Shown piece by piece: positions 1-9,347 of a DNA stretch of 64,000 nucleotides (position 1 is its first letter; the number at the start of each line of letters is the position of its first letter). The translations under genes were made by a program, and so were the position numbers. The stretch spans positions 4,181,895-4,245,894 of the forward strand of contig NZ_KB235930.1 in the NCBI RefSeq assembly GCF_000332295.1. The letters run 5' to 3'. This DNA is from Fortiea contorta PCC 7126 (GTDB lineage: Bacteria > Cyanobacteriota > Cyanobacteriia > Cyanobacteriales > Nostocaceae). The notes under the pieces are model-generated. The model did no database searches, was not told where the DNA came from, and worked only from the letters and a program-made list of their open reading frames with translations.

Positions 1-681
1 AGTATACAACGCTCGACCGACAATTACACCTGTCACGCCTTGGGTTTCTAACGCTAACAAACTTAATAAGTCGGTAACAGAACTTACCCCACCCGACGCA
101 ATTATTGGTATAGAAATTGATCGAGCCAATTCGCTCAAAGCTTCTAAATTCGGGCCGGATAGAGTACCATCACGATGGATATCTGTATAAATAATTGCCA
201 CTGCTCCCAACTCTGCCATTTGCACAGCTAATTGAGTGGCGAGAATCTCTGAAGTTTCTAACCAACCACGAGTTGCTACTAGTCCGTTACGGGCATCAAT
301 GCCAACGATAATCTGTCCTGGAAATTCTTGACACAGTTGTTGGACTAATTCGGGTTGTTCGACAGCGACTGTACCCAAAATTGCCCGCTGTACACCTATA
401 TTGAGCAATTGTTGCACACTATGGCGATCGCGCAATCCACCCCCTACTTGAATAGGGATTGATACTGCTTGAGCGATCGCCTCGATAGCCCCTACATTTA
501 CCAGTTTACCTGTTTTGGCGCCATCTAAATCAACTACGTGTAGTTTAGCCGCACCCTGATCAACCCACTGTTTAGCGACATCAACAGGATTCTCATTAAA
601 CACCTGCGATCGGGTATAGTCTCCTTGATAAAGCCGTACACAGCGCCCTTCTAATAAATCAATTGCTGGAATTACATCCAT
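1..681 (-). CDS. hisA: Phosphoribosyl-formimino-AICAR-phosphate isomerase HisA (3' end outside window)
   Basis: HisA catalyses the Amadori rearrangement of ProFAR to PRFAR in histidine biosynthesis, in the cytosol. The minus-strand translation starts [22 protein letters not shown] and keeps the (beta/alpha)8 barrel phosphate-binding motifs VGGGLR and IASGGVSS and the catalytic-type Asp in VVDLDGAK and YTDIHRDGT. The 227 codons seen cover most of the roughly 250-residue family; the last residues and the stop lie beyond base 1. The start at 681 is the first ATG before the conserved N-terminus. No neighbouring his genes are visible, as is usual in cyanobacteria, where his genes are scattered. 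Confidence 0.96.
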   Translation of the reverse strand, partial: MDVIPAIDLLEGRCVRLYQGDYTRSQVFNENPVDVAKQWVDQGAAKLHVVDLDGAKTGKLVNVGAIEAIAQAVSIPIQVGGGLRDRHSVQQLLNIGVQRAILGTVAVEQPELVQQLCQEFPGQIIVGIDARNGLVATRGWLETSEILATQLAVQMAELGAVAIIYTDIHRDGTLSGPNLEALSELARSISIPIIASGGVSSVTDLLSLLALETQGVTGVIVGRALYT

Positions 682-799
682 TGAGATCATCCTTACTAAA
701 CGTTAGGGACTAAGGATTAGGGGCTAGGGAAAAGAAATTTTCCCATAATTAGCTATCAAGAAAAAGAGCGATCTTGCTAAATCAACTAGCCCCTAGCTT

Positions 800-1111
800 C
801 TATCCTCTAGTCCCTATCCCCTTCTGCACTTTTAATTGCTTTACAGCTTGCCAAAAACCCAGCACAATCAAGATGTTAGAAAGCGTGAGAAAAACTTCTG
901 CACCGCCGTGGAGCCAATCGACGTTTGCTAACGACTCTCGATAGTGCAATTTAGCATAAATCCCGGCGGGGATGGTAACACCGACAAAAACTAGAGTACC
1001 GTAAAAACCGTACAATGCTAACCTTGGCATTAGTTTACTGCGGTTGATCAACCACAAGAAACCCAAATAGGGAAACAGTGAAAGTGCGAACAGGGTTTCT
1101 TTAGACATCAT
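800..1111 (-). CDS. DUF3593 family membrane protein
   Basis: A 103-residue protein with three hydrophobic segments, roughly residues 5-22, 32-52 and 72-90. The central HGGAEVFLTLSNI segment matches what I know of the DUF3593 family, found in cyanobacteria and plant plastids and without a defined function. It starts with two consecutive Met codons. Its start overlaps by four bases the stop of the upstream DUF2499 gene, so the two are translationally coupled in one operon. The pairing of DUF2499 and DUF3593 suggests a joint thylakoid or plasma-membrane role; that is inference. Confidence 0.8.
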   Translation of the reverse strand: MMSKETLFALSLFPYLGFLWLINRSKLMPRLALYGFYGTLVFVGVTIPAGIYAKLHYRESLANVDWLHGGAEVFLTLSNILIVLGFWQAVKQLKVQKGIGTRG

Positions 1112-1452
1112 GGCTCTGATTTAATATTTGCTTTGACAGAATTAGCGGTTGTGTCGGGAGACTGAGCAGAGCGCCAAATCCAGACTGCGGCTGCTAAAAG
1201 CGTAAAATTGCCGATTAAAGTGGTGGTAGCTTGGAGTGTGACTAACCATTCCAAAGATTCGGCGTTGTCGAAATAGTGCCAAGTGCAGGCACACATGGCG
1301 CTGACTAAAGCTGGTAACATGGCAAGGGACAATCCCCACCAAGTGCGGTTGTTGGTAAGTTCGCCATAAGTCCAGATTAGCCAAATGGCGGAAATCCACT
1401 CAATCACGCTAGAAACATGAATTATCCAGGTGGGAATCGAAAGGGCGTGCAT
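1108..1452 (-). CDS. DUF2499 (Ycf49-like) membrane protein
   Basis: A 114-residue integral membrane protein beginning MHALSIPTWIIHVSSVIEW, with three to four hydrophobic segments and the motif MCACTWHYFDN. This pattern fits the DUF2499/Ycf49-like family shared by cyanobacteria and some plastid genomes. The function is unknown. It is first in a two-gene minus-strand operon with the DUF3593 gene, with a four-base overlap. The family is assigned from memory of its N-terminus and Cys/His motif. Confidence 0.78.
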   Translation of the reverse strand: MHALSIPTWIIHVSSVIEWISAIWLIWTYGELTNNRTWWGLSLAMLPALVSAMCACTWHYFDNAESLEWLVTLQATTTLIGNFTLLAAAVWIWRSAQSPDTTANSVKANIKSEP

Positions 1453-1770
1453 AATTAGTCAGTTGTCATTGGTCATTGGTCATTTGTCAAGAGTGATGAG
1501 GTTTTCTTCTTTGTCTTCTTTGTGTTGTCTGTCCCACACTCTCCATCATTCCATCTTCCCATAAGAGAATTCTGATTTTCATCGGTGATATGACAGCGAT
1601 CGCATCTCACACCTTTTGACTTTCTTTGATTTTTCACAAAAATAGCCCTGTTCCCTGCGATGCACTGAGCTTGTCGAAGTGTTCCCTGTTCCCTGCTATA
1701 ACCAATAACAACTCCAGCAAGTTAACTTTAATTATGCTGGTCTGATTAAAGCTATAGTCCACAATTCACA
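1453..1770. repeat. Intergenic region with short heptamer-like repeats
   Basis: No gene is seen in this gap between two divergently oriented units. It contains tandem copies around CATTGGT (about 1465-1488), a repeated TTCCCTG unit and the palindromic segment CTGAGCTTGTCGAAG (about 1666-1680), plus one HIP1 site. Short tandem repeats of this type are widespread in filamentous cyanobacterial intergenic DNA. Promoters for csaB and the DUF2499 operon should lie here, but no convincing -10/-35 pair stands out. Confidence 0.6.
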
Positions 1771-2817
1771 ATGAAACTCATGCGGGCGTTATTGTCTGGG
1801 TATTACGGAAAAGGTAATGGTGGTGATGAAGCTTTGTTGGCAACGCTTTTGCAGATGTTACCACCTCATGTAACCCCTGTGGTGCTTTCGGGGAATCCTG
1901 AAGAAACCCGCTCACGCTATGGTGTGGAATCCCACGAGCGCATGGCTGTTGCACCTGTACTGCAAGCATTGCGCTCTTGTGATGCTTTCGTTTGGGGCGG
2001 TGGTAGTTTAATTCAAGACGTGACCAGTACTATTAGTCCTGTATACTACGGAGGACTAATGGCTTTGGCGCAAAAGATGGGTTTGAAAACCGTCGCTTGG
2101 GCGCAGGGTATCGGCCCTCTCAAACGCGCACCAACTCGCTTTTTAGCAAAATACTCCTTCGGACATTGTACCAAAGTTAGTGTCCGCGATCGCGCCAGTG
2201 CAGCTTTATTATCTGATTGGCAAATTCCTTTTCTCATCGCACCTGACCCGGTGTGGGCGTTGTCATCCCGGCCAGTACCGGGACTGTGGGACTTACCTGC
2301 GCCGAGAGTAGCTGTGACTTTGCGATCGCACCCCCAACTAACACAAGCACGCTTGGCTAATTTAACTCGCGCTTTGATTGATTTCCAAATTGCCACCCAA
2401 GCCTTCATTTTATTATTGCCGTTTCAAAAAAGCGAAGATTTGAGCATTGCTCAAGCAATTGCGCCCCAACTCCCAAATGTGAGCAAAATCTTGTGTCTGG
2501 AAGATCCGCAGCTTTTAAAAGGTGTGTTTCAGGGTGTAGAAATGGCGATCGGTATGCGTCTACACAGCTTAATTATGGCTGCTGCAGAAGGTTGTCGCTG
2601 TTTTGCTCTCAGTTATGACCCCAAGGTCAATCGTTTGATGGAAGATTTAGACATGCCTGGGTGGGATTTAACCAGTTTACCAGAAGATGCCAACGTCATC
2701 AGTACAACTTGGATCGAGCATTACGCCAACGGTGATCCACTTTCACCCGCCCAAATTCAATCTTTGGTGGATCGAGCTTTAATGCATCGTCAAGTTCTGC
2801 AGGAAGCTTTCACCTGA
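1771..2817 (+). CDS. csaB: Polysaccharide pyruvyl transferase CsaB
   Basis: A 348-residue member of the polysaccharide pyruvyl transferase family, of the usual CsaB length. CsaB adds pyruvate ketals to cell-wall-associated polysaccharide, a modification that anchors SLH-domain surface proteins. Visible motifs include the N-terminal GYYGKGNGGDEALL, the VWGGGSLIQD segment and the C-terminal GMRLHSLIMAA with its conserved Arg/His. The start is the ATG at 1771; an in-frame Met four codons on is an alternative. It appears to be monocistronic. Confidence 0.93.
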   Translation: MKLMRALLSGYYGKGNGGDEALLATLLQMLPPHVTPVVLSGNPEETRSRYGVESHERMAVAPVLQALRSCDAFVWGGGSLIQDVTSTISPVYYGGLMALAQKMGLKTVAWAQGIGPLKRAPTRFLAKYSFGHCTKVSVRDRASAALLSDWQIPFLIAPDPVWALSSRPVPGLWDLPAPRVAVTLRSHPQLTQARLANLTRALIDFQIATQAFILLLPFQKSEDLSIAQAIAPQLPNVSKILCLEDPQLLKGVFQGVEMAIGMRLHSLIMAAAEGCRCFALSYDPKVNRLMEDLDMPGWDLTSLPEDANVISTTWIEHYANGDPLSPAQIQSLVDRALMHRQVLQEAFT

Positions 2818-2825
2818 TTAAGTAG

Positions 2826-2887
2826 GGTGTGTTACGGCAATGTCAGGATTTGAGAATGAGCGACAGTATAAATTGCCGTAACGCACC
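2826..2887. repeat. Imperfect inverted repeat downstream of csaB
   Basis: Arms of 16 bases (GGTGTGTTACGGCAAT and ATTGCCGTAACGCACC) pair with one mismatch around a 30-base loop. This resembles dispersed palindromic repeats of cyanobacterial intergenic DNA. It starts nine bases after the csaB stop, so it could act as a transcript 3' end, but no U-tract follows. Confidence 0.65.
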
Positions 2888-3091
2888 GCTTGCTCATGGA
2901 CTGTTGACCGTTGAGAGACTATGGCGTCAGTCCCGCTGCTCATCAACAGCATAGCAATTGCCAATCATATCAAGCGCACACTATAGCTCCTAACCCCTAA
3001 CCCCTATTTTATTTCCGCAATTTTCAGAAATAGCCTTTTATCAAACTGTATAAATCAACAACTGAAAATCAACCTGTCGGAGGAATTCCCA

Positions 3092-3277
3092 ATGAAATAC
3101 AAATTGCAGATTTTTCTATTATTATTAACCTTATTCACTTCTTTGAGCACTTCTATAAATGCCGCATTCGCACAACAAATTAATGAAAATACTTTATGCA
3201 CTGCAATATGCTCGGTCTTCTGGAAGATAACACCCAGTATAGACGTTGCTTTTGCTTCGTCTCTAGTCAAATATTAG
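3092..3277 (+). CDS. Small predicted secreted protein
   Basis: A 61-residue ORF beginning MKYKLQIFLLLLTLF with a classical signal peptide: two Lys, a Leu-rich core, and an AFA-QQ cleavage site near residue 27. That leaves a mature peptide of about 34 residues with two Cys (residues 37 and 41). A strong GGAGGA ribosome-binding site lies eight to ten bases before the ATG, which is the main argument for this strand over the overlapping minus-strand frame. It is not a family I recognise. It lies 35 bases before the amidoligase gene on the same strand. Confidence 0.55.
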   Translation: MKYKLQIFLLLLTLFTSLSTSINAAFAQQINENTLCTAICSVFWKITPSIDVAFASSLVKY

Positions 3278-3311
3278 CTGTCTTCACAAATTAAATTATT
3301 ACTCGTCTTAA

Positions 3312-4427
3312 GTGATGTCTGAGTTAAATTGGAAAATCGGTTTTGAAATTGAGCTAATGGCGCCGAAAGGACTGAGCAGAAAGGATTTAGCAGAGGCGAT
3401 CGCTCTACAATATCATGGCTTTGTCCATCGCATCTTTTATCCCCAATCTGAACCGAGTCATGTTCCAGGAACGCCGTTGTTTCACAATCTGACTTTGGGA
3501 TTTGAGGTGATTGATCCGCAAGGAAATCTGATTGTGCGCTGTGTCGATGATCTGACTCTCCAAAACGACTTAGACAAAACTCAACAATCACAGTCGGAAT
3601 GGTATCGAATTGTCAGCGACGATACCAGACTTTTACACTTAGTTATGTGTCAAGCTGATCCTCAAGCTGCTTCCACTGAAGTACTCAAGCCAATTGCAGA
3701 TTTATTTGCGACAGAATTAGAAGTAGGGCCTGGTGGGATGGTGCGTGTAGCTGATCATACAGGTAATCCGATTGCGATCGCTGCACTATTACCAGGAGAA
3801 CGAGAACGCCCTTGTGAATTAATTACCCCACCCATCGATCACAATCATTTCCAGTGTTTGCAGTTGCTCCTCGACAAGGCGCGCGCATTGGGTTTTACAA
3901 TTCCCTATGAAGGTGCAACACACTTTCATTTTGATGCTACCAAATTATGCTCTCCACAAGTCTTCGCTAACTTAGTCAATATTTTGTGGACATACGGGGA
4001 AATTCTCAAAAAATTGGTGGGAACTAACCCTCATTGCACACGTTTGGGGTCTTGGGATGAAGAGTTGTTAATCTTAGTCAATGATCCTGATTTTTGTGAG
4101 ATGTCTTGGTTTGATGTCCAAGAATATCTTGGCAAACTGGAGTTAACAAAATACTGCGACTTTAACCTGAAAAACTTAATTCATCCCATTCCCGACAAAT
4201 TCACTTTTGAAGCTCGGATTTTTCCCGCTTGGTTAGATCCAGAACCTGTGATAGCATCAGCCGCATTAATGGAAGCCATTCTTAACTATGCAGTGTCAGC
4301 GCCTAAAATAGCGCCTGTCGCACCTTGGGCATGGAAATTAGAAACTGTGGTAGACTTTCTCAATATTCTGCCCATAAGTCAAGATTTTCGCCAAATTTGG
4401 TTATCTATAGCTGCTAGCGTGGTATGA
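3312..4427 (+). CDS. Amidoligase family protein
   Basis: A 371-residue protein with the hallmarks of the Amidoligase_2 (glutamine-synthetase-like COOH-NH2 ligase) family: GFEIELMAPKG near the N-terminus, GATHFHFDATKL in the middle and FTFEARIFPAW towards the end. The His/Asp/Glu/Arg residues in these motifs are the expected metal and ATP ligands. Family members form amide or peptide bonds; the substrate here is unknown. GTG at 3312 is followed at once by ATG at 3315, and the ATG is the more likely start. It converges on pgeF, with stop codons adjacent at 4427/4428. Confidence 0.8.
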   Translation: MMSELNWKIGFEIELMAPKGLSRKDLAEAIALQYHGFVHRIFYPQSEPSHVPGTPLFHNLTLGFEVIDPQGNLIVRCVDDLTLQNDLDKTQQSQSEWYRIVSDDTRLLHLVMCQADPQAASTEVLKPIADLFATELEVGPGGMVRVADHTGNPIAIAALLPGERERPCELITPPIDHNHFQCLQLLLDKARALGFTIPYEGATHFHFDATKLCSPQVFANLVNILWTYGEILKKLVGTNPHCTRLGSWDEELLILVNDPDFCEMSWFDVQEYLGKLELTKYCDFNLKNLIHPIPDKFTFEARIFPAWLDPEPVIASAALMEAILNYAVSAPKIAPVAPWAWKLETVVDFLNILPISQDFRQIWLSIAASVV

Positions 4428-5201
4428 TTACCTGCTGATAATCCCCGACCACTGTACCTTTTTCTCCTTCTCCCGGCGGTAAGAAAAGAAATTCTCTGGA
4501 GTTTGAAAAGTACAATAAGGTGCGATCGCTATCTGTTCCGCACTCATCCCCAAATTTTCCAACTGTAAGCAATTCACCCGACGCACATCCAAGCGGATTT
4601 TTCCTGGGTTCGGGTCTGCTAACAGTGGTGAATTGGGGAAATTTTGTAATGCCTCAATGATATATTTTTGGTCGTCATGTGATATAATACTAGCCCCAAC
4701 CTCAGCAGCCACCTCAACGGAAACTTGATAAACTTCACCAGCGATCGCTGGGCCGAGTGCTAAACGTAAATCTACTAACTGGCTACCTTGAGATTGTAAA
4801 CGGGCGATCGCTTCTGGAACAATCTTCTTAGCCGTTCCCCGCCATCCCGCATGGATAGCCGCCACTTGTCCAGTTTTCACATCTCCAATCAACACAGGAG
4901 TACAATCAGCGCTAGCCACCCAAACAGCTTGTAGCGGTTGCTCACTCACTAAACCATCCGCCGAAACTAAATCATCCGCGATCGTGCTTAAGAGAGAATC
5001 AATTTCCGACGGCGTGAATACAGTATTGCCATGAACCTGTTTCAAACGATAAACTGATGCTTCTGGTTGCAACACCTTTGTTAACTCCGCTGGTGAGCAA
5101 GGCCAAAACTGCTGGGTAAAGAAGCCGTGATGCCAAAACTCCAACAGACTACAAGTCAGGTAAGGCAGTTCATCCCCATTGCGCCAGTGCCAAGTGTGCA
5201 T
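4428..5201 (-). CDS. pgeF: Peptidoglycan editing factor PgeF (YfiH/DUF152, laccase-domain)
   Basis: A 257-residue member of the YfiH/DUF152 multicopper-polyphenol-oxidase-like family. Members hydrolyse wrongly incorporated residues in peptidoglycan precursors and have a Zn site made of two His and one Cys. The expected motifs are all present: LKQVHGNTV, ASADCTPVLIGD and AAIHAGWRGTAKKIV, followed by LGPAIAGEVYQV. The length is normal for the family. It converges with the amidoligase gene and is divergent from birA, whose GTG start lies 70 bases away. Confidence 0.92.
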   Translation of the reverse strand: MHTWHWRNGDELPYLTCSLLEFWHHGFFTQQFWPCSPAELTKVLQPEASVYRLKQVHGNTVFTPSEIDSLLSTIADDLVSADGLVSEQPLQAVWVASADCTPVLIGDVKTGQVAAIHAGWRGTAKKIVPEAIARLQSQGSQLVDLRLALGPAIAGEVYQVSVEVAAEVGASIISHDDQKYIIEALQNFPNSPLLADPNPGKIRLDVRRVNCLQLENLGMSAEQIAIAPYCTFQTPENFFSYRREKEKKVQWSGIISR

Positions 5202-5271
5202 CTTGAACCAAACCTCAACAGAAAACTAGCCAATTCATGTTAACTTGAACAGCCGGATTTAGGTAAACTCC

Positions 5272-6084
5272 GTGGGATTTGATCAGCAAAAATTGTCAGC
5301 AGCCCTGAAAGCCGGGCGTAAGTACGAATATTTACCGTTTTCTCTACATATTTTTACTAGTGTCGCTTCGACTAACCAAACTCTACACAGCTTATTAGAA
5401 CAGGGCGCTGGTGCTGGATGCGTAGTAATTGCTACACAACAAACTGCTGGAAGGGGACAATGGGGTCGCCAGTGGCTCTCTGCAACTGGGGGGCTATACC
5501 TTTCTGTAGCCATTACCCCCGACTTAGAAGCTAGCAACGCTTACCAACTAACTTTAGCTAGTGCTTGGGGAATCGCCGCCCGATTGCAAAAATGTGGTGT
5601 TGGCGTCGGAATTAAATGGCCAAATGATTTAGTCTTAGAAGGACGTAAACTCGGTGGTATTCTCACTGAAACCAAAATATACCAAAGTAAAATTACTCAA
5701 GCAGTGATTGGTGTAGGTATCAACTGGGCAAACCCAGTACCAGAAACGGGAATTAATTTAGTATCCTGGCAAGCTTCTCAGAATTTTCCCCCGATATCTT
5801 GTCTAGAAATGCTCACCTGTGAAGTTTTACTAGGAATAGAATCCGGGGTGCAGTGTCTTTTTGAAGAAGGAATAAGCATCATCTTGTCTCATTATTCAGA
5901 CTTATTGATCAACATTGGCGATCAGGTGCGGATCAATGACCTTTCTGGCACTATAGTCGGGGTGACTGCTGAAGGTAACTTAAGGGTAAATTTGGAAACA
6001 GATGATGCCAAAAAACTAATCACACCAGAAATTTATGTCCAACCCGGTACAATCAGTTTGGGATACCGTAAAACTTTCGTCTAA
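5272..6084 (+). CDS. birA: Biotin--[acetyl-CoA-carboxylase] ligase
   Basis: A 270-residue biotin protein ligase that attaches biotin to the BCCP subunit of acetyl-CoA carboxylase. The catalytic core shows GRGQWGRQWLSATGGLYLSV and KWPNDLVLEGRKLGGILTE, which bind biotinyl-AMP, and a short C-terminal SH3-like domain. The N-terminal helix-turn-helix of E. coli BirA is absent, so this is the non-regulatory type. The start is a GTG at 5272; no better ATG precedes the conserved region. Confidence 0.93.
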   Translation: MGFDQQKLSAALKAGRKYEYLPFSLHIFTSVASTNQTLHSLLEQGAGAGCVVIATQQTAGRGQWGRQWLSATGGLYLSVAITPDLEASNAYQLTLASAWGIAARLQKCGVGVGIKWPNDLVLEGRKLGGILTETKIYQSKITQAVIGVGINWANPVPETGINLVSWQASQNFPPISCLEMLTCEVLLGIESGVQCLFEEGISIILSHYSDLLINIGDQVRINDLSGTIVGVTAEGNLRVNLETDDAKKLITPEIYVQPGTISLGYRKTFV

Positions 6085-6173
6085 CTTTTAGGTTTGTTCA
6101 CAATTTAGCTCTTTGGGCATGACAAACCACTGGCATCATCTCTTTAGGCAATAAAACACAACTGAGAGAAAAA

Positions 6174-7685
6174 ATGACGCAGCGCTCTAACTCTGCCCAT
6201 AATCATTTGCAAAATATGACAAAAAAACGCTTTGCTTCCACGCTCCCAGCACAGAGTCTCTGTTGGCTTGGCAGTGTTAGCCTTCTTAGCAGTGGCTTCG
6301 TGTTAGCTCAAACAGAAACATCTATAGACAACATCGTTCCCACTATTGAAAATTCTCAACCAGCAGCGACAAATCCAGTTAAAGAAAATATTGCTGCACC
6401 CGAAGTCACCCAACCACAACCGGAAATAACTCAAAGGCAAACTAGGCTCAGAAAAAGACTCAGAAGCCGAAATGTGTCACCAGCAAAAGAACCAGTCGCC
6501 CAATCCAAACCCCAGGTAGAATCTGCCCCAACCGCACCTGCTAATGTGAGGGAGGAGAAGCCTCAAGTAGAAATAGCCAAACCAGTTTCGCCCCGCTCAA
6601 TACCAGAAAAGGCTCCAGTTGTTACCCAGCCAGCAAACAACACCAATAGCACTGCTACTAGAACAGAAGAAAAAACTAAAGATTACAATAACGCTTATAT
6701 TGACCCTACAGAATACAAAAATGACGCTGTAGGCAAATATCAAGCACCAAACTCCGTGGTAATCACAGAACGTTCTAGCGGCTGTCAAGCAACTTTGCCG
6801 GCGGGACAAGGAGCTTCTCCCTGCGCCAAAGCACCCACTGCGAGCAATCAGTCCCTGGCTGTCCACAGCAAAACAACACCCAGTTGGTTGAAAAAAAGTC
6901 AAAATACTCAAGTGGCGAATATTCCCGCTGTGCGTCGCCCAGTCCCAACAGTGAATCATAGCAATTGGCGATCGCCTCAACGAGTTGCTGCTACTGATGC
7001 AACTACCAAAGCCTTTCGCCCCAATCGCTATATTCCCCAGCCCAGCGAATTCTCCCCCACAAAAATTAATGCTACTCCCATAGCACCCAGTGGTGGTGCT
7101 TTACCTGAGCCAATGGCAGAAGGTAACGCCGCACCTCGTCCTAGCACCGTAGCATATGATTTTCCCCTGGCGTCAACACTACCGCAAATTGCCTACACAG
7201 GCAGAGTTGCTTATAGTGGTTCGGGAATGATGTTTCCCCTTACTGTCCCCACGCCAATTACTTCTTTGTTTGGCTGGCGGATTCATCCGATCACAGGCGA
7301 TCGCCGTTTCCATGCTGGTACGGATTTAGGCGCGCCAATGAGTACACCAGTTTTAGCCGCTGGTAAAGGTCAAGTGGAAACAGCAGATTGGCAAGGTGGC
7401 TATGGTTTAGCCGTGGTGATTAACCACGGTTCCGCTCAACAAACTCTCTACGGTCACTTGTCAGAAATCTTTGTCCAACCCGGTCAAGTGGTGGAACCAG
7501 GAACTGTCATCGGTAGAGTTGGGAGCACGGGTAACTCCACAGGCCCTCACCTGCATTTTGAAGTCCGCCACTTGACACCAGAAGGCTGGGTTGCAACTGA
7601 CCCCGGTGTGCAATTACAAACCGCCCTCAGCCAAATGGTTCAATCTTTGCGGACAGCCCAGGTTGAACAGCGCCCAGGCAAATAG
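6174..7685 (+). CDS. M23 family (LytM-type) metallopeptidase with long Pro-rich N-terminal region
   Basis: A 503-residue exported protein. Residues 30-46 form the hydrophobic core of a signal peptide ending near VLAQ. Residues 47-345 are low-complexity and rich in Pro, Ala, Gln and Lys, a likely periplasmic spacer. The C-terminal M23 domain carries the Zn ligands His380 and Asp384 (HAGTD) and His459/His461 (PHLHFEV), so the site looks intact. M23 enzymes cleave peptide cross-links of peptidoglycan, or activate amidases when degenerate. The gene stands alone between birA and the convergent ribE. Confidence 0.9.
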   Translation: MTQRSNSAHNHLQNMTKKRFASTLPAQSLCWLGSVSLLSSGFVLAQTETSIDNIVPTIENSQPAATNPVKENIAAPEVTQPQPEITQRQTRLRKRLRSRNVSPAKEPVAQSKPQVESAPTAPANVREEKPQVEIAKPVSPRSIPEKAPVVTQPANNTNSTATRTEEKTKDYNNAYIDPTEYKNDAVGKYQAPNSVVITERSSGCQATLPAGQGASPCAKAPTASNQSLAVHSKTTPSWLKKSQNTQVANIPAVRRPVPTVNHSNWRSPQRVAATDATTKAFRPNRYIPQPSEFSPTKINATPIAPSGGALPEPMAEGNAAPRPSTVAYDFPLASTLPQIAYTGRVAYSGSGMMFPLTVPTPITSLFGWRIHPITGDRRFHAGTDLGAPMSTPVLAAGKGQVETADWQGGYGLAVVINHGSAQQTLYGHLSEIFVQPGQVVEPGTVIGRVGSTGNSTGPHLHFEVRHLTPEGWVATDPGVQLQTALSQMVQSLRTAQVEQRPGK

Positions 7686-7743
7686 GAAGGATGAAGGCGC
7701 AAAGCGGCTCGCCGCAGGCTAGGATGAGGGTTGTAAGTCGCGT

Positions 7744-7772
7744 GTAGGGGCACGGCAGTGCCGTGCCCCTAC
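7744..7772. terminator. Perfect 14-bp inverted repeat between M23 peptidase and ribE
   Basis: GTAGGGGCACGGCA is followed by one base and its exact reverse complement. It lies between two convergent genes and could terminate both. The sequence belongs to a dispersed palindrome type of cyanobacteria; a similar hairpin occurs at 58070. No clear U-tract is present, so terminator function is inferred. Confidence 0.6.
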
Positions 7773-7849
7773 GAGTGTACCTCACGTGACTGAGAATTGT
7801 TATGTCCAACGCCGAACATTTTAGCCTTTAGCCTTCATACTTCAGCTTT

Positions 7850-8509
7850 TCACAAATACCCATGTTCCGCTAGGAATGTGGGTGTAATCTCTTCTTTTGA
7901 GTGTTGGTTAGTGGGAGAAGTGAATTTTTCTACATATTTACCGAGGATATCTCCTTCCAGATTTACCACGTCGCCAGGTGTCAGGTAGCGGAGATTCGTT
8001 TCGGCGTAGGTGAGGGGAATTACCGCCACTGTAAACTGGGACAATTCTGGTTCGTAAGCGGCGACTGTGAGACTGATACCGTTTACGGCTATGCTACCCT
8101 TGGGAACTATGTAGCGCGCGATCGCTTCAGGTGCGGTGAATGTCATTTCCCAAGAAGTAGCTGTTTGCTCTGCAGCTAGCATTTGACCCACTCCGTCTAC
8201 ATGACCCATGACGAAATGACCACCGACTTTGCTACCCACTCGCAACGAGGTTTCAAGATTAACATATTTTTGTGGCGATCGCTCATCTCCCAAAGTCGTA
8301 CGCCGCAAAGTTTCTGGTGATGCAGTGGCAATAAATCCATTTTTTAAAACTTTTTCTACTGTCAAACAAACACCATCAACTGCAACACTGTCACCATTAG
8401 CTAGGTCTTGCATCACGATTTCACAAGACTGACTAAGGCAAGTAATTTGCCAAGAATCGCCCCCTAGGGGTTTGATTGTTCCTAAAGCCTGGATTAATCC
8501 TGTAAACAC
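7850..8509 (-). CDS. ribE: Riboflavin synthase, alpha subunit
   Basis: A 219-residue riboflavin synthase that dismutates two 6,7-dimethyl-8-ribityllumazines to riboflavin. It has the two tandem lumazine-binding domains: residues 1-97 start MFTGLIQALG and contain DSVAVDGVCLTVE, and the second has the parallel GSIAVNGISLTVA. The DLEGDILGKYVEK-type C-terminal signature is also present as NLEGDILGKYVEKF. Length is standard. No FMN riboswitch-like element was noticed upstream. Some databases call the same gene ribC. Confidence 0.95.
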   Translation of the reverse strand: MFTGLIQALGTIKPLGGDSWQITCLSQSCEIVMQDLANGDSVAVDGVCLTVEKVLKNGFIATASPETLRRTTLGDERSPQKYVNLETSLRVGSKVGGHFVMGHVDGVGQMLAAEQTATSWEMTFTAPEAIARYIVPKGSIAVNGISLTVAAYEPELSQFTVAVIPLTYAETNLRYLTPGDVVNLEGDILGKYVEKFTSPTNQHSKEEITPTFLAEHGYL

Positions 8510-8849
8510 AGCTTTTTTGCTAAACTAACTCTATTTATTGTCTAATTTTGTCGAAAATCCATTAGTAAATATCACAGCCAAATGAAAAACTTTTAGTATA
8601 ATTTTTGACTCTATATTTTATATGGTTATTAACACATTAACATCATTCACAAGGCATACTTGGGTAAGAAGGTTATTGTCTATGTAGACCAATTTGACTT
8701 ACTCTGGTGTTCACATCAAGTTCGGAGTTTAATAGAAGCAATTATAGAGAACAAATGCCTATGTTAATTCCTGCCACCAAGCTAGCCCATTGTGGGTATC
8801 ATTTGTTACTTATTACTCAAGTACACCAAGGATTGTAGAGGCTTCGCCA

Positions 8850-9347
8850 ATGATTGAAATGAAAGTCGCTGGCATAGCATTAGATGCCATCACCCGCAGC
8901 CCCATTGTACTTTTGAAAGATGCTGCCGATCGCCGCGCTCTGCCAATTTATATCGGTCAGGAACAGGCTAGGGCTATTGCGGGAGCAATGGAGAATCAAA
9001 AGCCTCCGCGACCCTTAACCCATGACCTCATAGTAAATATTCTAGAGACGTGGAACTTAACTTTAGAGAAAGTAATCATTCATTCGTTGCAAAAAGACAC
9101 GTTTTATGCAGCGTTGATTGTGCAGCAGGGAGAGGTGAAAAAAGAAATTGATGCGCGTCCTAGCGATGCGATCGCCATCGCCCTTCGCACTAATACTTCT
9201 ATTTGGGTGATGGAAGAGGTTGTTGCTGACGCCTCCATTCCCGTTGATCGTGACGCCGATGAAGCCGAACAACAAGCATTCCGCGAATTTATTTCCAACA
9301 TCCGCCCCGAAGATTTAATCAAGCGCTTTGGCGACGGTGAAAGTTAA
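8850..9347 (+). CDS. Bifunctional nuclease family protein (DUF151)
   Basis: A 165-residue DUF151 protein starting MIEMKVAGIALDAI. The family has a core ending in DARPSDAIAIALR, seen here at residues 114-126. Plant and archaeal members show nuclease activity in vitro; the bacterial role is unclear. I chose the ATG at 8850 because the conserved domain begins there; the open frame continues back to a GTG at 8790 but adds 20 poorly conserved residues. An acidic C-terminus (EDLIKRFGDGES) is usual in cyanobacterial homologues. Confidence 0.9.
   Translation: MIEMKVAGIALDAITRSPIVLLKDAADRRALPIYIGQEQARAIAGAMENQKPPRPLTHDLIVNILETWNLTLEKVIIHSLQKDTFYAALIVQQGEVKKEIDARPSDAIAIALRTNTSIWVMEEVVADASIPVDRDADEAEQQAFREFISNIRPEDLIKRFGDGES

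Noticed and set aside
3055-3270. A 71-codon minus-strand frame opposite the small secreted protein
   Set aside because: The plus-strand frame has a strong ribosome-binding site and signal peptide; the minus frame has neither.
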